DNA from: Coleophoma eucalyptorum
Lineage: Eukaryota; Ascomycota; Leotiomycetes; Helotiales; Dermateaceae
Assembly: GCA_026120035.1 (NCBI GenBank)
Contig: JALRME010000018.1
Span: 558,001 to 622,000 of the forward strand
DNA length: 64,000 nt
Reading direction: 5' to 3'
Positions 24,136 to 35,317 of the stretch are shown here, piece by piece (the stretch's first letter is position 1; every line of letters begins with the position of its first letter). The translations under genes and the position numbers were made by a program. A model generated the notes under the pieces. The model saw only the letters and a list, made by a program, of their open reading frames with translations, was not told the DNA's origin and did no database searches.

Positions 24136-25075
24136 ATGGCTCTCTCGTACGGCTCCGCAGAAGATCTCCTCCCAATCGGATGGAAGACCCAGATCACGGA
24201 GTGGTTCAACGAAGATACACCATCCTTCGACTACGGCGGATTTGTGGTAGGATCGAGTCCAAATACCGCCACGTTATTCTGCAAATCACCGGGCATTCTT
24301 GCCGGAGTGCCATTCTTCGACGAGGTTTTTTCTCAAGCCGGCTGTACAGTGCAATGGCACGTCAAAGAAGGGACCTACATCGATCCTAGCAAACAAGGGG
24401 GAAAAGTGGCTGCTGCAACTGTCAAGGGTCCGGTCCGGAAACTACTGCTCGGGGAGCGCGTAGCTTTGAACACACTGGCTCGGTGCTCAGGAATTGCAAC
24501 CAAGAGCCACGAAATGAACGTTCTGGTTCGCAAAGCTGGATATACAGGGATCTTGGCTGGTACGCGCAAGACAACACCGGGATTTAGGCTCGTAGAGAAG
24601 TACGGCATGATTGTCGGTGGTGTGGATGGACATCGCCATGATCTCAGCTCGATGATCATGTTGAAGGATAACCACATCTGGGCCAAAGGTAGCATTACGG
24701 AAGCTGTAAAGGCGGCGAAGTCTGTGGGCGGATTTTCTCTGAAAGTCGAGGTTGAGGTCGACAGCGAAAGTGCCGCAGACGAGGCTATTGAAGCTGGTGC
24801 TGACGTAGTCATGTTGGACAACTTTGATGGCGAAGGCTTGAGAGCAGTAGCAAGAACCCTGAAGACGAAGTGGGCTGGAAAGAGACAAGTCTTACTGGAG
24901 TGTAGTGGAGGATTGACGACTTCAAATGTGGAAAGCTACATCAACAACGGTAATGCATTCAGTCTGCTTCCCATAAATACGGATAACTAACGATATAGAT
25001 ATTGACATTATCTCTACAAGCTCGATACATCAAGGCGTACCACATGTGGATTTTTCCCTAAAGATTGACCACTGA
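24136..25075 (+). CDS. BNA6: Nicotinate-nucleotide pyrophosphorylase (quinolinate phosphoribosyltransferase)
   Basis: Converts quinolinate and PRPP to nicotinate mononucleotide in de novo NAD synthesis. Two exons (24136-24949, 24999-25075) around a 49-nt intron with a CTAAC branch; 296 aa, the usual family length. Conserved signatures: GERVALNTL, the active-site loop GTRKTTPG, DGHRHDLSSMI-LKDNH, the acidic strand VEVEVDS and DVVMLDNF. Exon 2 supplies IDIISTSSIHQGVPHVDFSLKI, the conserved C-terminus; without it the protein would end in an unrelated tail. Start ATG is in a good context (GCCATGG). Confidence 0.95.
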
Positions 25076-25344
25076 ACAATAAAAATACCAAGAAATATCA
25101 TTATAACGTATATGACTGCCCGTCTTAATTGCCGAGTTGAAGCAGCATTAAACTTGGTGCATACTAGGTTAAGTCTCAGATCCTGATATGCCTCGTCATC
25201 TCTACTCCACATGTTCCACACACCTTCAAGACAAGTGCTTCGAAAGTTCTTTCCAGTTATATATCGCTCAGCTGCAGGCTAGAGAATGAGCAATTGATGT
25301 GCTTTTGAAACCAAGAGAAATTGCTTGGAACCTCGTGATCTCGT

Positions 25345-26014
25345 TTATCCAGACGGAACTGGTACGCTTTGGCACCACAGAGCAACCCCAAGAAGCGGGG
25401 TCTACTCGAATTAGCTACCCATTCCTCTTTCATTAGAGCTTATAGCTTACCAATGTCAAAGTCTGACAACAAAGCGGTAACTCATATCCTTTACAGGAAC
25501 CATTGGTACTCTTCGAGCCTGACAGTTTTGCGTTTAGAGAGCCTCATCTTCATACAAGGAAGTCTGACATGAACTTACATCCGAATCCGTTAATAGAATT
25601 TCCATTTAATCCGTAATTCAAGCATTGAGCTAACCCAACCACAACTTTCTGGTCGCCAGTCAGAGCCTCAGCACAGCAGAGCAACGTTCCTTGGTTGACA
25701 GGGTTACAGGTTGGTTGATCAGCACTTGTTGAGTTGGTGACAAGAATTGATGGCGGATTATTGAGGATCGGACTCTATCACAACTGCATTAGTAATATTC
25801 TTCTTGAGATATTAGGGAAATATACAAGGCTGTTAAGGAGGGTTGTCGGCACCAGTGGTGTTAGAAGTGTCTCTAGATTCGCAGGACAAGTACCGCCGTT
25901 GAGCAGGGTGCCTAGGTCATCGAGAAGGCCCCCAATTGGCAACGCAGTCCCAAAAGGTGAAAACAACAAGAAGGGAATAATATGATACAACATCGTCTGA
26001 AAAAGTCGGGACAT
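25345..26014 (-). CDS. Small secreted hydrophobin-like cysteine-rich protein
   Basis: Four exons on the minus strand: 26014-25826, 25774-25579, 25518-25451 and 25401-25345; introns 51, 60 and 49 nt with good branch sites. All joins keep frame; 169 aa. The N-terminus is a hydrophobic signal peptide, with a possible downstream start at 25993. The spliced core has the hydrophobin order C, CC, C, C, CC, C with spacing C-X9-CC-X16-C-X14-C-X7-C-X7-CC-X14-C. One extra Cys lies between the fifth canonical Cys and the second CC pair, and another sits in the N-terminal segment (GGTCPAN), making ten in all. The ending GVALWCQSV resembles the class I hydrophobin end. Hydrophobins self-assemble at air-water interfaces on spores and hyphae. 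The spacing fits neither class cleanly, so I call it hydrophobin-like. Every exon is short, which is why it is easily missed. Confidence 0.75.
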
Positions 26015-27689
26015 CGTCGCTAGTAAGTTGTGATGAGAGATTTTTGGATATCAGACGACAACTTAAAGGACAAGAGCTGGAAGAAGCCGCAGCAGCATCG
26101 AAGCTACTAAACGAGCCGCACAAACCAACCCACCTAACGGACCAAACCTAGGTGTTATCTTAAAGTTTCTCGGCAGGATGTGGACTGCGGGGTCTTCGGA
26201 GATGTTTTGTGCTAATCCTCAAAGCAGCACCAACCTTTTGAGCTGTGGCCAAAAGTGGTAGATGTGACAGTTTAAGAGATGCCTAAAATTGGGGTTCGCT
26301 CCGGATCAAGACTCGGCAGCTAAATAAGATCAAGACGGTTGGTAAAGAGAGACAGGAGAAAAACCTCAGAGTGAGACTGCATCGAAGAATTATAGGGTGG
26401 TCTCATTCCAGCTCAAAGTTCGATGGCGGTATTTTTGTTCGCGAAAGGAGAAGCTTGTTACACACCATCCCGTACACAGGGACAAACAAGATTTAGATGA
26501 ACACAATCGGCGATCTTTCAACCATACAGATAAGCATATCAGCTCCAAGATCCTGGTCGTCTTTCAAGCTTTAATTGCTATCGGCCGGCCCTCTGGCTTT
26601 GCACAATAAATATTGCATGGATGTGAGCAGTCTTAGCCAGTGAGGGATGTCGCTTATTTCGACGTCGCCTCCGATTAGATGCTATTCCCGCCACGACGGT
26701 TGAGCTACGGCTGGTTCCACTCAATTATTGAATGTGGAAAAGAAATTTGCGTCGTTTGTCCTATCGGCTGCAGGATAAAAACAGACTTCGTGCAGATAAT
26801 GTGGGTTATTAGCGATTTCCCCTCAAAAAGCATCACAAAGCTGGGATCCCAGCTCTTTGCTTGTTGTCGATCCTGCCATATATGGATCCAAGGCGCCAGA
26901 ACAGTGGAACAGAGATTTCGGAAGCTCTTCCCATCTCCCTGTGCGCAGATCATGCGCTTCGCTCGGAGTCGCGTTCGGGAAAACACGAATAGCCTGCATG
27001 TCAGAAGGGTTGATGTGATAGAGTTAAGGTAAAGGGAGGCCCAAACTGGGAGGCAATCGGGAGCCAACAGTCGAAAGCGGCGGGTGCGCCATGACCGCTT
27101 TGCACTGAAATAAGCCACTAACGGGAGCTGACCCCCATGAATAGCTGGCCTCGGGGTTCGTCCGGCGTTAGCTTGTAGAATCTTGGGATATGATAGGTTT
27201 CCAACCGCTCTTCCCAGCGCGGCGATCTTCAATGAGAGGACCACACGGGGCTGCGGCGCAGTGTTTGTTGACTCTAAGCCATGCCTGCTATTCACTTCTT
27301 GAAGTTTACAGCTCGGCATGACTGCCAAGTCAGGACTCTCCATTTCTCCCAGTGGTTTCCAATTCATGAAAGTATTGAACTCTCTTTCAGGCACGAAGCC
27401 CCTGGTCCAAGGACGCTTGCGAGTTTCTTTTGTCGGGCCTGTTCAAGATTACTGGCCTCGTCAGTAATGTGAATACACTCCAAACATGGCGACTAGCTCC
27501 CATGCCTTTCTTGCAGGCTGAGATAAGTCGCTCGATGTCTCCTCACCTGCCGGATCCATGCTGGCCTACGCTTCCTTTGTCTCGGCTGTTCTCTTATCCC
27601 CCAACTTTGACAGCTAGGTCGTTAAGCTATATCAGTATAGCGAGCAACCTCAAATACTTGGTGGTGGTACACAAAATTCAGTTTTTGTT
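26015..27689. other. Intergenic between hydrophobin and P450
   Basis: 1.7 kb with no recognisable gene. A 229-codon frame on the minus strand (26705-27394) shows no domain, signal or plausible splice neighbours. Confidence 0.45.
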
Positions 27690-29554
27690 ATGCTCAGCAA
27701 CTTCGAAATGTCTGTCATTATTAGACTTGTTTGCGAGGCGTTTCTCTTGTGCTTGCCAATTCTTCTCTCTTACTATCTATACCTTCGACTCTTTACACGA
27801 GCGCGACTATCGAAGGATCTTTCTTGGGCTTCGGCAAAAGATGGCAGCTGTATGTCAAGGGCTCGCTCAACACTAATGAGCGTTTTAAGCACGCGGGAGC
27901 TTGTTGAAGACGGTTACCACAAGGTGTGTCATTATCATAAACAGACAAAGTCTTCTACTTAATTATGCCAGTTTTCTAAGAATAACAAACCCTACGTGCT
28001 GCCAAATATTCTGACAGGGCCAGAAGTCATCATTCCACATTCACAATTGCAATGGCTTCTCGATCAACCAGAGAGTATTTGCAGTCAAAATGAAGTCAAT
28101 CGGGAATTCTTACAGGCCGATCATACCATGCTTCATCCCAGAGTTGTTACTGATACTGTCCATGGGGACGTTATCAAGAAGGAATTGACCAAGAACATAG
28201 GAGATTACACTGAGGCTATGATTGAGGAGCTCGATCATGCTATGAAGCATGCTTGGGGCACTGATTCTACCTGGAAAGAGGTCTCTGTCTATGACACGAT
28301 GGCCGAAGTAATCACCAAACTGTCGAATCGAGTTCTCGTTGGAAAGCCACTTTGTACGTTGCCTTCCAGGAAGAGGTGAACTGATTCTCAAGAAACTCTA
28401 GGTCGAAATAAAGTCTATTTGAAGAACTCGGGTCGATATGCCCGAGGAGTAGTGATTGTTGCAGCTATACTCAGCATGATTCCTAAGCTCATCAAACCGT
28501 AGGCATGGCATTCTGACTCTCTATTAGCAATGTCTGACTTGTTAAACAGAATTCTCGCACCATTGATCACTTGGTACGACAGAAGATTTTTCCTTAAATG
28601 CGCAGAGTTTACACTTCCGATCATCCATGAGAGACTGAGTATACCACCATCAAAAGTTGATGGTGCCGTCGAGGTATGTGTATGGTTTAAATCTTATATT
28701 GGGCTTGCTAAAATTAGCTAGAATGATTATATTCAATGGTCTATACAGCATGCCTCCGACAATGACAAACCCCATGAGCGCACCCCAGACATAATTTGCA
28801 AACGTCTTGCCGTCATCAGTTTTGCGGCTATTCAATCTTCTGCGGTTTCAATTACAAATGCTCTTTTCGATCTGGCTTCATCGCCAGCATCGTGCATTTT
28901 CCAGAGGGAAATGCATGATGAAGCGGTAGATGTGCTGAATTCTGAATTTGGGTCCTGGACTAAGTCAGCCCTTGTAAAGATGACGAAGATCGATAGCGCC
29001 CTGCGTGAGAGTATGCGACTCGGTGGGTTTGTTAATCGGGGTGTGAGTAAGAAAGTCATGATCCCTGATGGTGTTACCTTGCCAGACGGAACTCATGTTC
29101 CTCGAGGCGTGAGGATTGGAGTCTCTTCATATTCAATCCACCATGATGAAGATTTCTATCCTGGAGCGCAAACATTTGATGCTTTCCGTTTCGCAGACTC
29201 CGGGCCTAGATTTACCATGGATAAAGAGAAACAGCTCGAAGGCGAGAGAAAATGCATCCCACTTGTTAGACCCAGCGATAATTTCATGGCTTTCTCATAT
29301 GGGAAGCATGCTTGGTATGTATCTTACTAAACACAAATGGGTCTCGAAGGTCTTTTCGCCAGAACTAACATTGGTTCAGCCCAGGTCGATTCTTTGCTGC
29401 CCAGCAACTCAAACTCACCTTGGCGTATATCGTTCTGAACTACGAAATCCAGCCCATCGCCACTCGACCCGAGAACCAATGGTTTGTGGGAAGTATAGGA
29501 CCGCCTATGTCGGAGAAAGTTTCTGTTCGTCGAAGGCCTGTTGCGGCTTTGTAA
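27690..29554 (+). CDS. Microsomal cytochrome P450 monooxygenase
   Basis: Six exons: 27690-27923, 27972-28353, 28402-28498, 28550-28673, 28749-29314 and 29380-29554; introns of 48, 48, 51, 75 and 65 nt; 525 aa. The N-terminus has a hydrophobic membrane anchor (LLCLPILLSYYLYL); an alternative start is 27708. The I helix reads FAAIQSSAVS, of the AAI-x-TS type found in many fungal secondary-metabolite P450s. The K-helix ExxR motif is ESMR. The heme-binding loop is FSYGKHACPG, with Cys468 formed across the last exon junction. The family is an ER-bound, NADPH-reductase-dependent oxidase of lipophilic substrates. The substrate is unknown and no terpene cyclase, PKS or NRPS lies within the window. 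Complete gene. Confidence 0.92.
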
Positions 29555-30709
29555 TAGTGTTGCATGAAACTTCAAAATCGGTTTCAGAAACTGTGGGAAG
29601 GGAATGTTGGATTGTTCTCTCGTTTCCTTGTAACTAATATCTTTTAACTCATCCTATTATTAATATTGATATAAGGCGGACATCAACATAGTGAAAGATT
29701 TGCATAGGAAAAAGATGTTGCTGATAAAAATATCCTGATGTCATTTCATTCTATCCTCAGAAACACTTGAGGGATAAAGAGACCAGGTCTCGTGCAACTT
29801 TCATGACCCTTGACTAGTCTAATTCATAAAGACTTTGTAACTACTGCCTCATCCAATGCTTTCCCAAAGGATAAACATAATCTCAGTAGACCGAAGCTTG
29901 AGTGCAGTAGTGCTCCATCCACTACCTCGTCCCAGTACGCTGGTCCCGACCCTTTTCTCCTCTCCTCGGGTTCTAGCCTCTTCGCAACATGCCCTGCATA
30001 TCCGCACCCCACCAACAACCTTCATTTCTCCACCCCTATCCACGTCCCTCGGCAATGCACATTCCAGTAAGCGTAGACCACACTGCCAATCAGCTGGACA
30101 TGGAAGAGGTAAAGCACTAAAAGTGTTGTCTGGAAATGATTAAAGTTTGCTGTCGGGTGGTTGGTTCTCTCTTTTGCTGAGGTTGGTGCGGCTGTGGTTT
30201 GGGGCCGGGAGCTTGTGGGGTTGCTTCTGGTCCAGCTGGTGGTCTCTATTGGCAGAGGTGGCTCGGAGGAGGCTAGGGAGGTTACCGTGGCTGTGGAAGC
30301 CATCAGATTGGATCGTGGGGGTGATGGTGCGAAGGCTGTTTGGAGGGGGAAGAATGCTGGGTGCTTGGCCGCTTGCGCAGCATATAGTAGTCAGCTGTGG
30401 GGTGATAATGGGTCGTCTGAAGGTTGGAATGCAATCGGGAGTTTCTTCAATAACTATTGTTCACCTTTTTCAATTGGATAGGAAGGGACAGACTAGAGAT
30501 GTACACCAAGATTTTACTAATACCTTAAAAGTTCCTTTGTATACAGTTTTTGGGAGAGGCAAGTGCGACGCAGGTCATTCTTTTTTTAGATAGTTCGATT
30601 CCTCCTGATACTGCATCTTTCCTTTACATCATCAATCATTTTAAGTCATTGAAATAGAGCTATTCTCATCCCGAGCGTCTCCACTATGTCCAATATCTAA
30701 GAATCCAGT
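29555..30709. other. Intergenic between P450 and DUF3237 gene
   Basis: No supported gene. Open frames at 30147-30593 and 30161-30481 are G/T-rich and overlap each other in different frames without features. Confidence 0.45.
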
Positions 30710-31394
30710 TCATGAAACCCGATACGCACTATTCAATCAGTACAGCAAGCCACAGATCTAGATGTCGAAACTCACTCGTAAATAACCTCAGCGCCTTTCC
30801 TCATCCCACTACCTACCCACATACCGCAATTTAGTTGGTCTTTATACCTCTCATCGCCAGTCTCCATGCTGATGAAGATGCGGAATTTGTAAGCTCCCGG
30901 GTCAACACTGTCGGCGAGCTTTGGGTCAGCCAGCTGGGCTAGAACTTCTGGTGGTCCCGTCCTCCAGCCGTGGGTTTTAATGACTATATGTGCTGGCGGA
31001 TCATCGTGTGTCTGTAATAGGTAGTTTGTATCCAAGTAAGCCGATCCATCAGGGATAATAATTTGACTATCTTGTCCTCCGGGCTGTAGCTTTTATTAGT
31101 GACGCAAAGAGGATTTTAGCACAACATCAGTCATACCATTACAATACCGGATCCCCAAGACCCCGACCACGATCCTCCAGTAAAGGATATCCAGTTCCGG
31201 TGACCGAATGGTACGCTTCCCAGTGAGACGCGCGGATTCAATGTCACTGACATTCGGAAATCAAGCGTCAGACCAGGAACCGGTAATGTGAGTGTGGGAT
31301 GTGGCATAGCGGCGGCTGACGACATTCCATGGCTGGCTCGGGGTGTACTGTGTGAAAACTCAGCATCAGGTGATGAGACGGGTATAGAAGCCAT
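30710..31394 (-). CDS. DUF3237 domain protein
   Basis: Three exons (31394-31137, 31083-30776, 30728-30710), introns 53 and 47 nt; 194 aa. After a short Ser/Pro-rich start (MASIPV) it follows the DUF3237 pattern: LTLDFRMSV, GSVPFGHRN, FTGGS, PGGQD and IIPDG-AYLDTNY, then KTHGWRTGPPEV, YKFRIF and CGMWVGSG. The last exon is only 19 nt and gives the family-like end YDAYRVS; unspliced, translation would stop after EVIYE. DUF3237 proteins are small beta-barrel proteins of unknown function, sometimes found near oxidative enzymes. Confidence 0.82.
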
Positions 31395-31485
31395 CTCTGA
31401 TTAGAATCGGGAAAGTGAAGTGATGAAGCACCGAGGAAGCCGAATCCCATCATCGAGGACTTTATACCAGGAGGAGAAGCCCCAC

Positions 31486-31797
31486 TCACACTGCTTCATC
31501 AAGCATCATGTCCCCGCTCATGAACGGCTGCCGGTTCTCAGTGCTCATGAACCACTTCTTTTCACTGGAAAGAGCTCTGGTAGCGTCCTCACGCCACCCC
31601 ATATGGGTTCTTGTATCTTCTGGATCCTCAGTACCCAGCAACCTCCCTCGGGTCACGTTGGGACTGTAGACAGTCCAATCTGCTAGAGGCGCTTCAGCGG
31701 AGGAAGCATGCTGAGAGGCATTCGAGTCCTGCGATGGGACTTCAGGAGGCACCATCCCCCGAAAGGATGTGAAGGACTTGTAGGTGTTTGGTTCCAT
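31486..31797 (-). CDS. Possible small hypothetical protein
   Basis: A 103-aa open frame whose ATG sits in a good context (GCCATGG), 91 bp upstream of the DUF3237 start on the same strand. The protein is hydrophilic, with no signal, membrane segment or recognised domain. It could be a real small gene, part of a longer spliced gene, or a chance frame. Confidence 0.28.
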   Translation of the reverse strand: MEPNTYKSFTSFRGMVPPEVPSQDSNASQHASSAEAPLADWTVYSPNVTRGRLLGTEDPEDTRTHMGWREDATRALSSEKKWFMSTENRQPFMSGDMMLDEAV

Positions 31798-32291
31798 GGC
31801 GTCTACTGTCCGTTTCTCGTTCCTTGTTCTTAGAAAACAAGAGGATACATGCATGCACCTCTTTGAATCTACCTCGGCGATGTCTTCGTGGTTGGACGTG
31901 GACGGGAATCTCGTCTCGGGTGGCCATCCTAGCCGAGTGCGGAAGTGCGCCCGCACTAAGTCTTGCCCTTACGGGTGACCCGATGATGCTGAAGGGAAAC
32001 TTAAAGATACAGATCGAGTACCTTACATTATGTATGTTCCAAGGAGCACTAGCATTGCCTGTCAGACCGCAGTTTCCTCACTGTTCGACACGGCTGGCAT
32101 GTTATGTTAAATCGACGCATAAATTGGATGACTGGAGCAAGCATGATGACACCAACACCGATACCAATCCCACTCCACATCTTCCCCACTTCTAGTCATT
32201 TTCAGCAACTTCTCTCCGGCGCTGTTGACATCCCTTCAAGTATGCAAATAAGGGACACGCTGCCCTCAAACAGGTCATACCTGCCCGGCTG

Positions 32292-32345
32292 GTAAGCGCA
32301 TTCACATCAACAATCCGTCTCAACACCTACTAACATCACTATCAG
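32292..32345 (+). other. Spliceosomal-type intron candidate inside the tRNA-Lys gene
   Basis: 54 nt beginning GTAAGC, with a perfect TACTAAC branch-site motif about 16 nt before the end and a terminal CAG. Length and signals match the protein-gene introns of this window. Its position, between tRNA nucleotides 9 and 10, is not the canonical 37/38 site used by tRNA splicing endonuclease. Confidence 0.7.
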
Positions 32346-32387
32346 GCACAATTGGTTAGCGCGTGGGCCTTTTAAGCCCAAGGTTGA

Positions 32388-32398
32388 GAGTTCGAGCC
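32388..32398 (+). promoter_or_regulatory. Pol III B box in tRNA-Lys
   Basis: T-arm sequence GAGTTCGAGCC matches the B-box consensus (G-[AT]-TC-[AG]-A-N-N-C core). The A box (TGGCACAATTGG in the joined tRNA) is interrupted after its first two bases by the insertion. In genomic DNA the last intron bases AG leave AGGCACAATTGG, differing from the consensus only at its first position. Confidence 0.65.
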
Positions 32399-32413
32399 TC
32401 TCGTCGGGCGATC

Positions 32414-32421
32414 TTTTTTTT
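32414..32421 (+). terminator. Pol III terminator (T8) after tRNA-Lys
   Basis: Eight consecutive T residues starting 4 nt after the discriminator base, the usual RNA polymerase III stop signal. Confidence 0.8.
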
Positions 32422-35317
32422 CTTTCGCATTTTGGTCACACTAGGCAGACAAGACTCGGCCTTCCTTTTTTCCTATTTTGAGTTCCCTTCCTGTCTTAAG
32501 GATTTCACGAAGCAATATCTCACATCAGCGTACGGACCGTTGTCTAATGACCAAGCTTTCTTTTTGGTGTATTCAGTGACCCCAATCGTCTCGCGAATTT
32601 TAGTCACTTAGTGAGTGAGTCGTTTAAGCGGAAGTCCAAGAGCACAATAGTGGACCAACGGCTCCACCATAGAACGCCGACCTTCGACCTAGGCCCGAGG
32701 CACTGCGAGATTGCTCATTGGAGTCAAGATGTGTGATGCATTTTGCCAAGCTGATCCAGTCTGCATTTGCTCGAAACTCTGCATATCGGACCTACAAATG
32801 TATGGAAATCCAGCCAGAACGCAAAAAAGTGAGCCATTATAGAAATACCTCCCAGATACTCCGGCTGCTCACAAAAAGAGTGGAAAGGCCTCTCACGATT
32901 CAAAATGTGCCATTCCACCTGTTAAATACTCGTTGTTTGCGGCGGATAGTCAATATCAATCACTCTTGCCAATGAAAAGCCCTTTCTCTAGATAGTTTCT
33001 TATAAGTCGGTAGTAAAAACTGGGAATAGTACACACCTTTCTAATGGTCATAGGCGCGCTTGCGGAAGAGATTTTTCGTATGGATGGGATGCGTGTTTAT
33101 CTTTTCATCAAAAATAGTTTAGAACGAACACTTGCGGTAATTATTGTCGTCATCACTCGATTTTCCACGTGTGTTGTTGGCTTGAAAGTAAGAGATGAGA
33201 ATAACCCCGTAAGAGTATCAAAACTGTGAGAGTGCCTAGAGACTTTCTACCTTGAACTTTTAAGAAAATCATTGTAGAGGTGCCACCGGAAATAATCATG
33301 ACAAAATCAACATATTAACTTAAAAAGATTTCGTAATCATGTTATTAGTCACGGGTACTTGTACTATTGGGATCAAAAAGGATGAGAAGCTCGATAGCTA
33401 GCAGATGATGGGGACTTGAGTATAGGGAATCCTTATTATCTTTCTAGCTGCCATGGTCAATGAGATTACTTGTTAGAGTCGTCTTGCTGAGATTTGAATA
33501 CATCGGATAAGTTGATACTTTGAAAAAGCCATATAGTTGCCATTTATATGATGAATGTTTCACTAATGACAACAGTTATTTATTGTACGTCGTGCTCCAG
33601 CCTCAGGCTCAAAACTAAATCACAGCACCAAATTCCAGGTATCATATCAATCAAAGCCAAAAGAGGCCAAAAAGAGCCGAATATATTCCTTCAGTCTCCA
33701 AGCAAGAAGAAAGCCAACTCAAATGTAGAAGAATAGAAACCGAAACAAACAATATAATATCAAAACTCCAGGCTCAACTAACCCCTGGTTAGAAGGATTA
33801 GTTGAGCCTTTAGAAACCCTGCATACCCAAGGTTTTGAAGTCCTTCAGCCAAGAAGCTTTGTCGTGAACCACCGAGCCTGATGGCACGCCCACTTCTTTC
33901 TTTCACTGCCTTTTTTGGCTTAATTGGTTATATTTGTGATGATTTGGTCGAAGTCTGAAGCCACTAGCGGCATCAGGTTGTAGCTATACCAATCTCAACC
34001 TGCCCCTGGACTGATGTTCTCCGGAGGTTTAGTTCTATCAGTCAGAGGCTGTTCCTTGTTACCGGTAAGAAGTACCAGCAACGGCTGAACATTCTTGTTG
34101 TTGACTAGAGAGGCTGCAACTCATCCATACTTTGGATTACAGATTGCTAGATCTATCGCTTTTAAAGGCACAAACAATGCAAGTTGCAAGATGATCTTGT
34201 AAAGCCATGTCAATATCGCAAGCGCTTTTGGTGGTAACAGTGCCAGCTAATCTAACATGCGTTTTCTTTCAACAGGTACCATCGTAGGTTCTCTCACTGT
34301 GTTTGAAGATGATAAGCTGGATGATAATGACGGAATCGTCATCGGTGTTGACAGTACTTCTGGTTTGTTCCGATATGAAGCCATACTCTATCTGGTGATG
34401 TCGTTGCTGCTGCTCAACTCGCTAAGAACAACCTCAGAAGTGCAAGCGATGGTGCCAAGCTAATGTTGCCTACCTTACTGTGGAGATATACTTATGAGTT
34501 CCTATAGATTCCTGAAAATCACTTAGTATATAAGACACGAAGTTTCCAAGTAGAAAGGAGCTTCGTGCTCAAATCCAATCATTTATTTCTTACCTACATT
34601 TGAGAGTAATTAGTTACGTGCTTCTACTATACTATTAGTAATTTGTTTATCCTATAGAGGCTACTATAGAAGGAACTAGGACAGTTCATAAGCCCTACCT
34701 CAAAGCCCGATATTGAAGAAGCCTATGCTACTGCCCTTGTGTCACGAGACGTAATATACTTTTTCCTCTAGACTAATATGGATGATTTTAGTAGTACTTC
34801 CAAAGAGTCTTGCTATCAAAGCTACTTTTAGTTTCCCTGGTGTTATCTATATAGAGGGATTCTTTCTACTTTATAAGGCAGTATAAGTTATAATAAACTT
34901 GATTTGGGGGTGGTAGAACTAGGTTTATCCAGCTAAATTCATGACACAGCTATGTTGGTGATGTTGGAATGTTATTATTGGAACGTCATGCGACACCATA
35001 AGCGAGGGGGTTTATATAACGGCCTCTTTTCTTATTCTTAGGGAGAACACATCATTATTCTACAAGAACACATATCCTCAAATTGAAGATATTCATAAAT
35101 TGCCAACGCAAATGAACAGTGATGAAGTGAAAGTTAAATAGACATGTATAACTTTGATTTCAAGACCGGACAGCTGATGAAACAGGAGAGTGAGAGCACA
35201 GGATTACAAAGTCGATAGTATCCCCAAACAGTCCCAAGATAGTCGTAGTTCAGTTAAATCCAAATTCCATGGTAAAGATATTCCTGATTCCAAATTTGGG
35301 GACCGAACGATTGTATT
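32422..35317. other. AT-rich gene-poor stretch
   Basis: About 2.9 kb without a supportable gene. Short frames, for example 34257-34463, carry no recognisable domain. The only structured item seen is the inverted repeat at 33771-33808. It could contain decayed sequence, but I cannot assign any relic. Confidence 0.5.
33771..33808. repeat. 11-bp perfect inverted repeat
   Basis: GGCTCAACTAA at 33771-33781 and its reverse complement at 33798-33808, separated by 16 nt. Could form a hairpin; function unknown. Confidence 0.7.

Larger units (their letters stand above)
32283..32410 (+). tRNA. trnK-UUU: tRNA-Lys (anticodon UUU) with a 54-nt insertion between positions 9 and 10
   Basis: The 3' part is a clear tRNA: D loop AATTGGTTA, anticodon stem TGGGC/GCCCA around CTTTTAA (anticodon TTT), five-base variable loop, T arm GAGAG-TTCGAGC-CTCTC, acceptor 3' strand GTCGGGC (32403-32409) and discriminator G. 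The sequence directly upstream cannot pair with the acceptor strand. The matching 5' strand GCCCGGC lies at 32283-32289, followed by TG (32290-32291). Joining 32283-32291 to 32346-32410 gives a normal 74-nt cloverleaf with 7/7 acceptor pairs (one G-U), starting GCCCGGCTGG, close to the GCCCGGCTAG start I know from animal tRNA-Lys. The D stem has one A-C mismatch. The inserted 32292-32345 looks like a spliceosomal intron. A T8 run follows the gene. If the 54-nt segment is not removed, this would be a dead tRNA. Confidence 0.8.

Noticed and set aside
26705..27394. 229-codon minus-strand open frame
   Set aside because: No domain, signal peptide, membrane pattern or matching splice partners; overlaps another frame on the opposite strand.
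20695..29554. Possible secondary-metabolite cluster (BVMO plus P450)
   Set aside because: No scaffold-forming enzyme, regulator or transporter between them; QPRT and hydrophobin intervene.
34257..34463. 68-codon plus-strand frame in the gene-poor region
   Set aside because: No similarity that I recognise and no splice neighbours; likely chance.
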